DNA of 44,247 nt from an uncultured Opitutia bacterium (GCA_903839035.1 CAIMAQ010000107.1:1-44247); one strand, 5' to 3'; shown: positions 8,068 through 16,313, numbered from the stretch's first letter. Program-made: numbers and translations. Notes: generated from the sequence alone by a model not told the origin.

Positions 8068-9561
8068 TTATTTCTGGATGCCGCCGTTGTGGCAGTCCGA
8101 GCAGGTCAGGTCGGAATCAACTTCGCCGCCCGGGTGCTTGAAGGCCTGGCCTCGCGCGTTGAGCAGTTCGAACTCCGATCCCTTGCCTTGCGCCAGGATG
8201 GTATGGCAGGAGGAGCAATCCGAGGAGCGCACCGCCTCGCCGGCGGAAGTCTTGTGCTTGTCGTCATGGCAGCGGAAGCAGCCGGGCCAGTCCTTGTGGC
8301 CGATGTTGTTGGGATAAACCCGCCAGTCGGCCTTCCGCTCCGGGAAGATGGAAACGGCGTAGATTTTCTGCACCTCGGCGATGGCGGCGGGCAGGCTGGG
8401 GGCGCCGGTGTACTTTGAACGCAGGTAGTCGGCGATCTTCTGGGCGGCCTCCGGGCCGGTGGTGATGTCGGGCTGCAGCATCGCCTTGACCGCCTCGCGC
8501 TTGAGGTTGGGGAGGTTGGCCGGGAGTGTGCCGGCGGTGAGGGCGGCCTCGATGGCGTCGTTGGCCGTGGGGAAGACGTGGGCGGGACGGTTGTGGCAGT
8601 CCATGCAGTCCATCGTGCGGATGGAACCGGCGGGCGGCTCGCCCTTGAAGGATTCCATGCGGTAGACCCGGGAGGTGCCGTCCGTCTTGTTGGTCACACG
8701 CGTCCACGGAATCTCCTGCCGCTTGTCGTCGGTGGCGTAGTATTCGACCTTGGCGTTCTGGTTCACATGCCAGTGGATGCCGCCGGCGGGGGCGCCGGGG
8801 CTGGTGGTGTTCACCCGCAGCAGCAGGCGCACACTGTAGGGGGTGTTGGCGCGGTCGGACAGGAAATGGGAGAAGCTGACATCAATGTTGCCGTGGAATT
8901 TCTCGGGCCAGTGGCATTTTTCGCAGATGTCCTGGGCGGGCCGGAGGTTCTTGAGCGGGGTGCCGATGGGGCGGCCGTAGTTGTTCAGCGTGTAGGCGAT
9001 GAGCTGGTGGGTGCCGTTGATCTTCGCCTTGATGAACCATTCCGCCCCGGAGCCGATGTGGCAGTCCACGCAGTCCACCCGGGCATGGGCGCCGCGCTGG
9101 TAGGCGACGAACTCGGGGTTCATGGCGCGGTGGCAGACCTGGCCGCAGAACTGGACCGACTCGGAGTAATGGTAGGTCTGGTAACTGCCGAAGGCGCTGA
9201 GCATGACGAAGCCGATGGCGCCGATCACAAACAGGATCAGGCTGCGGCGCTGCGCGGGATTGGAGAAATTCAGCCGCCACTTGTCGGGCATGGTCGCAGC
9301 GTGCTTGATCATCCAGCGGCGCTGCGCCCACGCGCCGAAGAACACCATCACGAGGCCCGTGATCAGGAACCCGGGCGCGACGATGTACGTGAAGATGCCC
9401 AGGTAGGGATTTTTGTCCCCCTGCGTGAAATCCATCCACACGAGCAGCGCGAACGAAAACAGCGCACCGATGGCCACCACGCCGCCGATGGCGCTGATCC
9501 AGTTATTGAAGAGGGAGCGGGAGGTCGGCGAGGAATTCGCCGGAGGCGTGGATTCGGACAT
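8068..9561 (-). CDS. imcH: ImcH-like NapC/NirT-type inner-membrane heptaheme cytochrome c
   Basis: The 497-residue protein has three N-terminal membrane helices (about residues 21-43, 54-77 and 107-125) and then a periplasmic heme domain. Heme motifs are one CX3CH (CGQVCH, 139-144), followed by CVDCH, CEKCH, CMDCH, CFRCH, CSSCH and CSDCH, seven in total. The first heme segment (SVQFCGQVCHRAMNPE) and the following HARVDCVDCHIG match the NapC/NirT-like quinol-oxidizing module. Geobacter ImcH is a seven-heme inner-membrane cytochrome of this type needed for high-potential extracellular acceptors. Here the gene follows the monoheme cytochrome gene by about 100 nt containing a hairpin, and both should be read from P4. 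Its likely role is quinol oxidation that feeds periplasmic cytochromes, parallel to the CbcL-like protein. Confidence 0.8.
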   Translation of the reverse strand: MSESTPPANSSPTSRSLFNNWISAIGGVVAIGALFSFALLVWMDFTQGDKNPYLGIFTYIVAPGFLITGLVMVFFGAWAQRRWMIKHAATMPDKWRLNFSNPAQRRSLILFVIGAIGFVMLSAFGSYQTYHYSESVQFCGQVCHRAMNPEFVAYQRGAHARVDCVDCHIGSGAEWFIKAKINGTHQLIAYTLNNYGRPIGTPLKNLRPAQDICEKCHWPEKFHGNIDVSFSHFLSDRANTPYSVRLLLRVNTTSPGAPAGGIHWHVNQNAKVEYYATDDKRQEIPWTRVTNKTDGTSRVYRMESFKGEPPAGSIRTMDCMDCHNRPAHVFPTANDAIEAALTAGTLPANLPNLKREAVKAMLQPDITTGPEAAQKIADYLRSKYTGAPSLPAAIAEVQKIYAVSIFPERKADWRVYPNNIGHKDWPGCFRCHDDKHKTSAGEAVRSSDCSSCHTILAQGKGSEFELLNARGQAFKHPGGEVDSDLTCSDCHNGGIQK

Positions 9562-9613
9562 GGCGAAAGGGGATCAGTGCAGGACAGGGAGGGGGAGACG
9601 GGTGGACGGGAAA

Positions 9614-9638
9614 CCCGCCGACGGGATGCGTCGGCGGG
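9614..9638 (-). other. Hairpin between the monoheme cytochrome gene and imcH
   Basis: A perfect 9-bp inverted repeat, CCCGCCGAC (9614-9622) and GTCGGCGGG (9630-9638), surrounds a 7-nt loop. On the transcribed minus strand only TTT follows, so it is a weak terminator at best. It could lower imcH expression relative to the upstream gene or stabilise a processed end. Confidence 0.5.
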
Positions 9639-9664
9639 GTCGGTCGAAAAACGGGCGGAAAGGA

Positions 9665-10000
9665 TCAGGCCTTGAACTTCCGGATGTAGGCGACGAGGTC
9701 CTTGACCTCGGCGGGCGTGAGATCCGAGTAGGCCTTCATCTTCTCCTTGCCGGTCTTGTCCTTGTAGCCGTCGACAATGACCTTGGCCATGTCCTCGTCC
9801 TTCAGGTCGGCCTGCACCTTGGCATCCGTGTAGTCCTTCAGCGAAAGTTTCTTGCCGACCTTGGTCAGGCCCTTGCCGTCGGCGCCGTGGCACTTCGTGC
9901 AGAGGTTTTCCCAGTTTTCAGAGGCGGGAGCGGCATAGCCAAGGGCGGAGCCGAGGAGGAAAAGGAGGCTGAGCGCCGTGATTTTGGAGCTGGTTTTCAT
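9665..10000 (-). CDS. Small periplasmic monoheme class I cytochrome c
   Basis: The 111-residue precursor has a clear signal peptide (cleavage near GYAA-P at residue 24). One CTKCH heme motif at 34-38 lies at the start of the mature chain, and Met88 in the C-terminal half is a good axial ligand. Mature size, about 87 residues, fits cytochrome c6/c553-like electron shuttles. It is the first gene after promoter P4 and precedes imcH, so a role in accepting electrons from the ImcH-like or CbcL-like oxidases and handing them to the MtrA-like conduit is plausible. The partner assignment is an inference from gene order. Confidence 0.85.
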   Translation of the reverse strand: MKTSSKITALSLLFLLGSALGYAAPASENWENLCTKCHGADGKGLTKVGKKLSLKDYTDAKVQADLKDEDMAKVIVDGYKDKTGKEKMKAYSDLTPAEVKDLVAYIRKFKA

Positions 10001-10070
10001 GATGAGTGAGTTGATATTTTTTAGCTGAAATCAGCCGGTCGCATGGCACCGGACGTTTCGTTGTGGAGAA

Positions 10071-10132
10071 ACCTTAGCACAATTGGGACCCAGCGGCTGC
10101 GCATCGCTTGCGGAGCTTCACGCAAAGCTTGC
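10071..10132 (-). promoter_or_regulatory. P4: predicted AraC-type operator and promoter of cytochrome c-imcH
   Basis: Toward the cytochrome gene, GCAAGCTTTGCG (from 10132) and GCAAGCGATGCG (from 10111) are 21 bp apart and both fit the half-site consensus fully. TAAGGT at 10076-10071, preceded by TGC, is 30 bp beyond the proximal GCAAG. The predicted start is near 10064, about 64 nt before the ATG. P5 lies 81 bp away in the opposite orientation. Confidence 0.65.
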
Positions 10133-10212
10133 ACAGGAGATTAGGGGAATTCATCGGCCGGGCTGGATTTTCGTGGAGCCCGGGGTGCGGACTCGCTTTT
10201 TGAGGATTTTTC

Positions 10213-10274
10213 GCAAGGAGTGGGCACAGCTGCGCAAGAAATGCGCAGTCGTCCGGACTGACTTAGGTCATACT
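10213..10274 (+). promoter_or_regulatory. P5: predicted AraC-type operator and promoter of lipoprotein-ccsBA
   Basis: GCAAGGAGTGGG (from 10213) and GCAAGAAATGCG (from 10234) are 21 bp apart. CATACT at 10269-10274 is 30 bp beyond the proximal GCAAG. The transcript would start near 10281, leaving only about six nucleotides before the ATG at 10287, so translation may be nearly leaderless. Confidence 0.65.
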
Positions 10275-10286
10275 GTTAACCGCACC

Positions 10287-11489
10287 ATGTCACGGTTCCA
10301 ATTCTCCCTGCCCCGGTCCCACGTTTTGCCTCGGCGCGCCTCAATATCGGGTCTCACCGCCCGTTCATCCGGCCTGCTCCGGACCCTGCTCCTTGCCCTT
10401 CCGCTCGCCGCGGGGGCCTGTCGCGAGGGCAAGATCGAGGACTATCGCATTGCCAAGGAGTCGGATGCCCCGGCGCCCGCCGCCGGTCCCGCCGCGACGG
10501 CCATGCCGCCAGCCGGGGCCCCGGGCGCCGACCACAACGCACCGTTTTTGACCTCCCGGCCCGGCACCGCGCTGGTTTGGACCGCCCCCGCGTCGTGGAA
10601 GAAGAAGCAGAATTCGTCCATGCGCAAAGGCAGCTACACCGTGGGCGAAGAGGGCACCGGCGGCGACCTGGCGATCACGGCCTTCCCCGGTGACGTCGGC
10701 GGCGACCTGGCGAATGTGAACCGCTGGCGCGGCCAGGTGGGGCTGGCCCCGATTGCGGACTCCGAGTTGTCGGGGGCCCTGACGCCCCTCGAGGCCAATG
10801 GCCTGAAGATCGAGTATGTCGACCTGCTTGGTGGCACGCCGGAGCAACCGGTCCGCATGCTGGGCGCCTTGGTGCCCTACGACGGCTCCACGTGGTTTTT
10901 TAAGCTCACCGGTCCCGCGGCGCTGGTCGCGCAGGAAAAGCCCGCCTACCTCGAGCTGCTCCGCTCGGTAAAGGCCGCGCCGACTCTGGCCGTCGACGCT
11001 TCCGTTCCGACGGGTTCAACCCCGCCGGTATCCGACATGGCCAGTTCCGCCGTTCCCACGGCTGGCGGTCCCGGTCTCAAGTGGGTGGCTCCCGCCCATT
11101 GGCAGAGCAAGCCCGCCTCCGGCATGCGCAAGGCCACGTTTGTGGCCCTGGGCGACGCCGGGACGTTGGCCGAGCTTTCCGTGACGGCTTTCCCCGGCGC
11201 CGTCGGGGGCGAACTGGCGAACATCAACCGCTGGCGCGGCCAGCTGTCGCTGCCGCCGCTGGGTGAGGCTGAGCTCGCGGGAGCGATCACCCGCGAAACC
11301 GTCCACGGCCTCGCCGTGACGTTGGTGGATCTCACCGGCGGCCCCGCCGGCAAGCCGGTGCGCCTGCTCGGCGCGATCGTCCCGCACGATGGCGCGAACT
11401 GGTTCTTCAAGTTCACTGGCCCGCCGCCGGTGGTGGCCAAGGAACAGGCCGCCTTCCTCGAATTTGTACGCTCCCTGCAGGCTCCCTGA
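10287..11489 (+). CDS. Exported protein, probable lipoprotein, with two tandem homologous domains
   Basis: The 400-residue protein has a long N-terminal region ending in a hydrophobic stretch LLLALPLAAGAC; the Cys is in an imperfect lipobox, so a lipoprotein is likely but not certain. Two repeats of about 135 residues follow. Each begins W-x-AP-x-x-W and contains TAFPG-x-VGG-x-LAN-x-NRWRGQ, then LLGA-x-VP-x-DG-x-x-WFFK-x-TGP. No cysteine or heme motif occurs in the mature domains. I do not recognise an enzymatic function. The gene ends six bases before ccsBA and is expressed from P5, so an accessory role in cytochrome c assembly or envelope electron transfer is the simplest guess. The ATG at 10287 is chosen because it lies just after the predicted promoter; an open frame continues upstream to 10083. 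Confidence 0.7.
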   Translation: MSRFQFSLPRSHVLPRRASISGLTARSSGLLRTLLLALPLAAGACREGKIEDYRIAKESDAPAPAAGPAATAMPPAGAPGADHNAPFLTSRPGTALVWTAPASWKKKQNSSMRKGSYTVGEEGTGGDLAITAFPGDVGGDLANVNRWRGQVGLAPIADSELSGALTPLEANGLKIEYVDLLGGTPEQPVRMLGALVPYDGSTWFFKLTGPAALVAQEKPAYLELLRSVKAAPTLAVDASVPTGSTPPVSDMASSAVPTAGGPGLKWVAPAHWQSKPASGMRKATFVALGDAGTLAELSVTAFPGAVGGELANINRWRGQLSLPPLGEAELAGAITRETVHGLAVTLVDLTGGPAGKPVRLLGAIVPHDGANWFFKFTGPPPVVAKEQAAFLEFVRSLQAP

Positions 11490-11494
11490 CCATC

Positions 11495-14400
11495 ATGAAG
11501 AACCTCGCCACCCTCCTTCGCGATGCCCGCGACCTGATCGTCTCGCTCAAGCTGACGGTCGTTCTGATCCTGTTCTCCATCATCCTCGTCCTGGTCGCCA
11601 CGCTGGACCAGGTGAACCTCGGCATCTGGGTGGTGCAGCAGAAGTACTTCAACACCTTCGTGGTGTTCTGGAAGACGGGGAACATGTCGCTCGCGATCTT
11701 TCCCGGCGGCTACACCATCGGCGGCCTGCTGCTGCTGAACCTCCTCGCGGCGCACTTCTACCGCTTCAAGTTCAGCTGGCGAAAAATCGGCATCTGGCTC
11801 GTCCACGCCGGGCTCATCCTCCTCCTCATTGGCCAGCTCCTCACCGGGCTCATGCAGGACGAGTACCAGCTGCGCCTGGACCAGGGGCAGACGAAGAATT
11901 TTTCCGAGAGCTACCGCAACGTCGAGCTGGCGATCACGGACATCACCGACCCCAAGTACGACGAGGTCATCGCGATTCCCGAGGACCGGCTGGTGCACCA
12001 GACCCCGATCCAGCACCCGCGGCTGCCTTTCCGCGTCGCGGTGAAAACCTATCTGCCCAACGCCACCCTGCAGATGGGCCTCCCGCCGGCGACCACCGCT
12101 GACACCACCGCGACGCAGGGCGTCGGCCCGCAGATCCTCGCGACGCTGCAACCGCTCACCTACAAGCAGGACGAGCGCAACATCCCGGCGGCCTACGTCG
12201 AGCTGACCGGCCCGGAGGGCGTCATCGGCACCTGGCTCGTGTCGCCGTTCCTCGACGACCCGCAGCATTTCACCGCGGGCGGCCGCAGCTGGAAGATCGC
12301 GCTGCGGTTTGCGCGGCATTACCAGCCGTACTCGCTCACGCTGCTGAAGTTCAGCCACGACAAGTACGCGGGCACCGACATCCCGAAGAATTTCTCCAGC
12401 CGCCTCCGCCTCACGACGCCCGACGGGCGCGACGACCGCGACGTGCTGATCTACATGAACAACCCGCTGCGCTACGCCGGGCTCACGTTCTATCAGGCGG
12501 GCTTTCAGAACAACGACATGACCACCGTGCTCCAGGTGGTGCGCAACCCGAGCTGGCTGATCCCGTACATTGCCTGCGGGGTGATGACCCTCGGCCTGAT
12601 CCTCCAGTTTGGCCTGCACCTGGTCGGCTTCATCGGCAAGCGCCGCGCCCTCGCGGCGGGCGCCCGTGCGCCCCAACCGGCCGCGTCCGCTCCGAAAGTG
12701 AAGGTTCCCTGGACGGCGGCGCGGCTCTTTCCCTGGATCACGCTGGGCGTGGCAGCCCTGGCCGTGCTGTTCTCGCTGTTTCCGCCGCGGGCCGGGGGCG
12801 TGTACGACCTCGCCGGCTTTGGCCGGCTGCCGACGCTCGTCAACGGCCGCATCAAGCCGCTCGACACCGTGGCCCGCACGTCGCTGATGGTCCTCCAGGC
12901 CCGCCAGCGCGTCAAAGCCGCCGACGGCCGCTCGGTCAGCCCGGAGGAGTGGCTCCTCGACGTCCTGTACCGTCCCGCGCAGGCGAACGCCTACCCGGTG
13001 TTCAAAATCGTCCACCCGGACGTGCTCTCTTTGTTCAACCTAACGCTCGAGGACGGTACGCCCGAGCTGCGCTTCACGTTCAACCAGCTGCTGAAGGGTC
13101 TGCCCGAACTCGACCGCCAGTCGAAGATGGCTGACTCGGTCGAGTCCGCCCTGCGCAATTCCTTCCAACGGGGTGTGATCCAGCTGCGCGACAACATCGT
13201 CTTGTACGAGAGCCTCGGCGACAGCGTGGTTGCGCCAGGCGTGGACGACTTCCTTGGCCATCTGGCCCATTTCAACGAAACCGCGCCGGCAGGATGGGCG
13301 GCGGTCAAGGCCAAGCAGGCGGGGCAGCCCCATGATGCGGCGGCCGCCGCGGCCCTGCTCGAGCTGAGCAACACCTTCTCCAGTTTGGAGAGCCTCGCTT
13401 ATCTCCGCCCGATTCCCCCTGCGACGGGCAAGACGGACCCGAAGGGCTGGATGAATCTCGGCGCCGCGTTGCATCAAAGCCTGGAACACGGCCGGCTTGA
13501 CGGCGCGTCGGCCACCTATGTCGCGCTGGGCCTCGCCTGGCGGGACCAGCAGCCGGCGAAATTCAACAGCCTCGTGCACGAGTATCGCACCAGCCTGGAG
13601 CCGGAGATTCCCGGCTTTCTGGCCAAGGTGGACCTCGAGGCGCGCTTCAACGCCGCGCAGCCGTTCTACACCAGCACGATCCTGTACGTGTTTGCCTTTC
13701 TCCTGGCGGTCTTCTCCTGGCTCAAGTGGCCCGAGGCGCTGGGCCGCGCGGCGCTCTGGCTGACCGGGCTCGCGTGGGTGCTGACCACTGCCGGCATCGT
13801 GACCCGCATGTGGCTCGAGGGCCGCCCGCCGGTGACCAACCTTTATTCGTCGGCCCTGTTCATCGGCTGGGCCGCGGTCGCGTTGTGCCTCCTGCTGGAG
13901 GTCACCTACCGCAATGCGATCGGCAGCGTGGCCGCGGGGCTGATCGGTTTTGCCACGCTGCTGATTGCCCACCACCTGGCGCTCGGCGGCGACACGCTCG
14001 AGATGATGCGCGCCGTGCTCGATTCGAACTTCTGGCTGGCGACGCATGTCGTCACCGTGACGCTTGGCTACTCGGCGACGTTCCTCGCGGGCTTCCTCGC
14101 CCTGATTTACGTCATCCGCGGCGTCTTCACGCGCTCGCTCGATGCCGCGACGGCGGATTCGCTGAACCGCATGGTGTACGGCGTGGTCTGCTTCGCCACG
14201 GTGCTGAGCTTTGTCGGCACGGTGCTGGGCGGCATCTGGGCGGACCAGTCCTGGGGCCGCTTCTGGGGCTGGGACCCGAAGGAGAACGGCGCGCTGATCA
14301 TCGTCCTGTGGAACGCGCTCATCCTGCATGCCCGCTGGGGCGGCCTGATCAAGGCGCGCGGCCTGATGGCGCTGGCGATCTTCGGCAACATCGTGACGGC

Positions 14401-14569
14401 CTGGAGCTGGTTTGGCGTCAACATGCTCGGCGTGGGCCTGCACAGCTACGGCTTCATCGACGCGGCGTTCTGGTGGCTGCTGGCCTTTGTCGCCAGCCAG
14501 CTGGCCTTCATCGCGGTGACCGGCCTGCCGCTCCCGCGCTGGCGGAGCTTCCGGTCCGCGATCGGTTGA
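11495..14569 (+). CDS. ccsBA: Fused ResB-CcsA cytochrome c biogenesis protein (System II, CcsBA)
   Basis: The 1024-residue protein joins a ResB/CcsB half to a CcsA half. The N-terminal half has transmembrane helices near residues 15-35, 65-85 and 90-110, a large periplasmic domain, and a helix near 355-375. A second periplasmic domain (about 430-725) links to CcsA. The C-terminal half carries the tryptophan-rich WWD signature WADQSWGRFWGWDPKENGAL and many membrane helices. CcsBA exports heme and attaches it to CXXCH motifs of apocytochromes in the periplasm. The local demand is large: 27 heme-binding motifs are encoded within 10 kb. It is the second gene of the P5 operon. The family assignment is firm because both signature halves are present in order. 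Confidence 0.93.
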   Translation: MKNLATLLRDARDLIVSLKLTVVLILFSIILVLVATLDQVNLGIWVVQQKYFNTFVVFWKTGNMSLAIFPGGYTIGGLLLLNLLAAHFYRFKFSWRKIGIWLVHAGLILLLIGQLLTGLMQDEYQLRLDQGQTKNFSESYRNVELAITDITDPKYDEVIAIPEDRLVHQTPIQHPRLPFRVAVKTYLPNATLQMGLPPATTADTTATQGVGPQILATLQPLTYKQDERNIPAAYVELTGPEGVIGTWLVSPFLDDPQHFTAGGRSWKIALRFARHYQPYSLTLLKFSHDKYAGTDIPKNFSSRLRLTTPDGRDDRDVLIYMNNPLRYAGLTFYQAGFQNNDMTTVLQVVRNPSWLIPYIACGVMTLGLILQFGLHLVGFIGKRRALAAGARAPQPAASAPKVKVPWTAARLFPWITLGVAALAVLFSLFPPRAGGVYDLAGFGRLPTLVNGRIKPLDTVARTSLMVLQARQRVKAADGRSVSPEEWLLDVLYRPAQANAYPVFKIVHPDVLSLFNLTLEDGTPELRFTFNQLLKGLPELDRQSKMADSVESALRNSFQRGVIQLRDNIVLYESLGDSVVAPGVDDFLGHLAHFNETAPAGWAAVKAKQAGQPHDAAAAAALLELSNTFSSLESLAYLRPIPPATGKTDPKGWMNLGAALHQSLEHGRLDGASATYVALGLAWRDQQPAKFNSLVHEYRTSLEPEIPGFLAKVDLEARFNAAQPFYTSTILYVFAFLLAVFSWLKWPEALGRAALWLTGLAWVLTTAGIVTRMWLEGRPPVTNLYSSALFIGWAAVALCLLLEVTYRNAIGSVAAGLIGFATLLIAHHLALGGDTLEMMRAVLDSNFWLATHVVTVTLGYSATFLAGFLALIYVIRGVFTRSLDAATADSLNRMVYGVVCFATVLSFVGTVLGGIWADQSWGRFWGWDPKENGALIIVLWNALILHARWGGLIKARGLMALAIFGNIVTAWSWFGVNMLGVGLHSYGFIDAAFWWLLAFVASQLAFIAVTGLPLPRWRSFRSAIG

Positions 14570-14573
14570 AAAT

Positions 14574-14598
14574 CTTGGTCACGGATTACGTGACCAAG
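14574..14598 (+). other. Hairpin directly downstream of ccsBA
   Basis: CTTGGTCACG (14574-14583) and CGTGACCAAG (14589-14598) form a perfect 10-bp stem with a 5-nt loop, starting four bases after the ccsBA stop codon. There is no T-tract on either side, so it may be a factor-assisted terminator or an mRNA 3' stabiliser rather than an intrinsic terminator. Confidence 0.5.
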
Positions 14599-14657
14599 CC
14601 GCGCTGAACCGCGGGCCCTCGGCTCAAACCCCGGTCCAAAGTCGTTTTTCACCCCGC

Positions 14658-14800
14658 GTCGTTTTCACTTAATAGATGAAAATGACGCGGAGCGCCGCGC
14701 GCCATCGACCCTGGGTCGTTTTCACTTATTATGTGAAAATGACGGGATGGACTCACGGCCACCGGTTGGGCGTCGTTTTCACGTATTAAGTGAAAACGAC
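14658..14800. repeat. Three 29-bp palindromes with an exact 57-bp period
   Basis: Copies lie at 14658-14686, 14715-14743 and 14772-14800. Each starts GTCGTTTTCAC and ends in an imperfect complement (TGAAAAYGAC), with an AT-rich centre. The 28-bp spacers differ from each other, and starts are exactly 57 bp apart. A partial arm, GTCGTTTTTCAC, lies at 14641. The block fills the 354-bp gap between the convergent ends of ccsBA and hemN, which otherwise holds only the ccsBA hairpin and GC-rich DNA. No cas gene or transposase is nearby. It may be a remnant of IS ends with multiple transposase-binding repeats, or a REP-like array. Confidence 0.75.
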
Positions 14801-14923
14801 ACGGGGGAATGGGGCTGGCCTGATGGGCGGGCGCCGTCGGCCTGGTGGCGCGGGGCGCGGGGTTCCTGCGTTGGGCGCGCGGCGGGGCGGAGCGACGGCG
14901 AAACGGCGGCGGGGCGGGACGGC

Positions 14924-16294
14924 TCAGACCGTGCGCGAGTGGCGCTTGGACTCGGGGGCGTAGTACGCGTCGAAGCAGACGGCGATGTTGCGCAGGAACA
15001 GCCGGCCGAGGTCCGTGACCTGCAGGCCGCCGGGTGAGAGTTTGACGAGCCCGTCGGCCGCGAGGGGCGCGAGCCGGGCAATCTCCTTGGCGTACTTTTC
15101 GGCGAAATTGCAGCCGAACTCCCGGGAAAGCTGGGCGTAATCCAGGGTCAGGTGGCACATCACGCGCATGATGATCTCACGGCGATGGGTGTCCTCGTCG
15201 CTGAGCTCCACGCCGCGGATGGCTGGCAGCTCGCCGCGGTCGAGGGCGGCGTAGTAGGGCTCGAGGGTCTTGTGATTCTGGCGGTAGCTGTGCGGCGTCT
15301 GGGAAATCGCGGAGATGCCGAGCGCGAGGATTTCCACACCGGCCTTGGTGCTGTAGCCCTGGAAATTGCGCTGCAGCGTGCGCGCGGCCTGCGCGACGGC
15401 GAGTTCGTCGGTCTCGCGGGCGAAATGGTCCATCCCGATGTAGACGTAGCCGCTGCGGGTGAGCGTCTCCGTGATGACCTTGAGCATGGCCATCTTGGTC
15501 TCCGGGGACGGCAGCGCCGCCTCGCGCTCGAGGAGCTTTTGCGCGGGTTTCATCCACGGCACGTGCGCGTAGCTGAACACGGCGAGGCGGTCGGGCTGGA
15601 TCTCCAGCACCTGGCGGAGCGTGTCGGTGAAGGATTCGACGGTCTGGTAGGGCAGGCCGTAGATCAGGTCGATGTTGATGGAGGTGAACCCCTCTTCGCG
15701 CAGCCAGCGGATGGCCTGCTCGGTCATGGCGCGCGGCTGGATGCGGTGGACCGCGACCTGCACCTGGGGATTGAAGTCCTGCACGCCGAGGGAGGCGCGG
15801 GTGAAGCCGCTCTCGCGCAGGGCGACCACCTGTTCCCGGCTCAGCCGGCGGGGGTCAATCTCCACGCTCAGCTCGGCGTCGGGGGCCAGTTGGAAGTGTT
15901 TCCGGGTGATCGCCGCGAGGCGGGCGAGCTGCGGGGCCTGGAAAAAGGTGGGGGTGCCGCCGCCGTAGTGGAGCTGGACCACCTGGCGGCCCGGATGCAC
16001 GCGCTTGGCCATGAGCTCGACCTCCTTCTCGAGGTAGTCGAGGTAGGTGTCCGGCAGCTTGTGGTTGGTGCTGATCACCGTCGTGCAGCCGCAGAACCAG
16101 CAGAGCGTCTCGCAGAACGGCAGGTGGAAATAGAGCGAAAGCGGCACGGTGGCGTCCACGTTCGCCCGGTCTAGGTGCGCCAGCAGCGGGTCGGGCGTGG
16201 GGAAGTCCTTGAACTCCACCGCCGTGGGATAGGAGGTGTAGCGCGGGGCCGAGATATCGTATTTCCGGACGAGGTCTAAATCGACGGTGATCAA
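14924..16294 (-). CDS. hemN: Oxygen-independent coproporphyrinogen III oxidase
   Basis: HemN converts coproporphyrinogen III to protoporphyrinogen IX by radical SAM chemistry without O2. The cluster motif CETLCWFCGC (Cys61, 65, 68, 70) has the CX3CX2CXC form diagnostic of true HemN. The N-terminus DLVRKYDISAPRYTSYPTA, plus YGGGTPTF and the GLPYQT segment, are typical. The start is the TTG at 16294, giving 456 residues, the usual family length. An upstream ATG at 16441 would add 49 unrelated residues and would lie beyond the predicted promoter P6. The gene is convergent with ccsBA and divergent from hypE. It should supply heme for the multiheme cytochromes under low oxygen. Confidence 0.92.
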   Translation of the reverse strand: MITVDLDLVRKYDISAPRYTSYPTAVEFKDFPTPDPLLAHLDRANVDATVPLSLYFHLPFCETLCWFCGCTTVISTNHKLPDTYLDYLEKEVELMAKRVHPGRQVVQLHYGGGTPTFFQAPQLARLAAITRKHFQLAPDAELSVEIDPRRLSREQVVALRESGFTRASLGVQDFNPQVQVAVHRIQPRAMTEQAIRWLREEGFTSINIDLIYGLPYQTVESFTDTLRQVLEIQPDRLAVFSYAHVPWMKPAQKLLEREAALPSPETKMAMLKVITETLTRSGYVYIGMDHFARETDELAVAQAARTLQRNFQGYSTKAGVEILALGISAISQTPHSYRQNHKTLEPYYAALDRGELPAIRGVELSDEDTHRREIIMRVMCHLTLDYAQLSREFGCNFAEKYAKEIARLAPLAADGLVKLSPGGLQVTDLGRLFLRNIAVCFDAYYAPESKRHSRTV

Positions 16295-16313
16295 AGTGGT
16301 AGGAGGTTGGCTG

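Noticed and set aside
5725-8418. Very long plus-strand open frame opposite the cytochrome genes
   Set aside because: It is antisense to genes with clear heme motifs; long antisense frames are expected at this GC content. The same applies to long frames at 10946-13015, 20627-22705, 33002-35077 and 40618-42909.
9614-9638. Strong terminator between the small cytochrome gene and imcH
   Set aside because: The stem is good but only three T residues follow, so complete termination is unlikely; it is listed as a hairpin.
14658-14800. CRISPR array
   Set aside because: Only three repeats, each fully palindromic with mismatches between copies, 28-bp spacers, and no cas genes in the window.
14649-15158. 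Minus-strand open frame with 19-residue repeats (FH-x-x-SEND)
   Set aside because: It overlaps the hemN 3' end in another frame, and its repeats simply translate the palindrome array. No start signal or family support.
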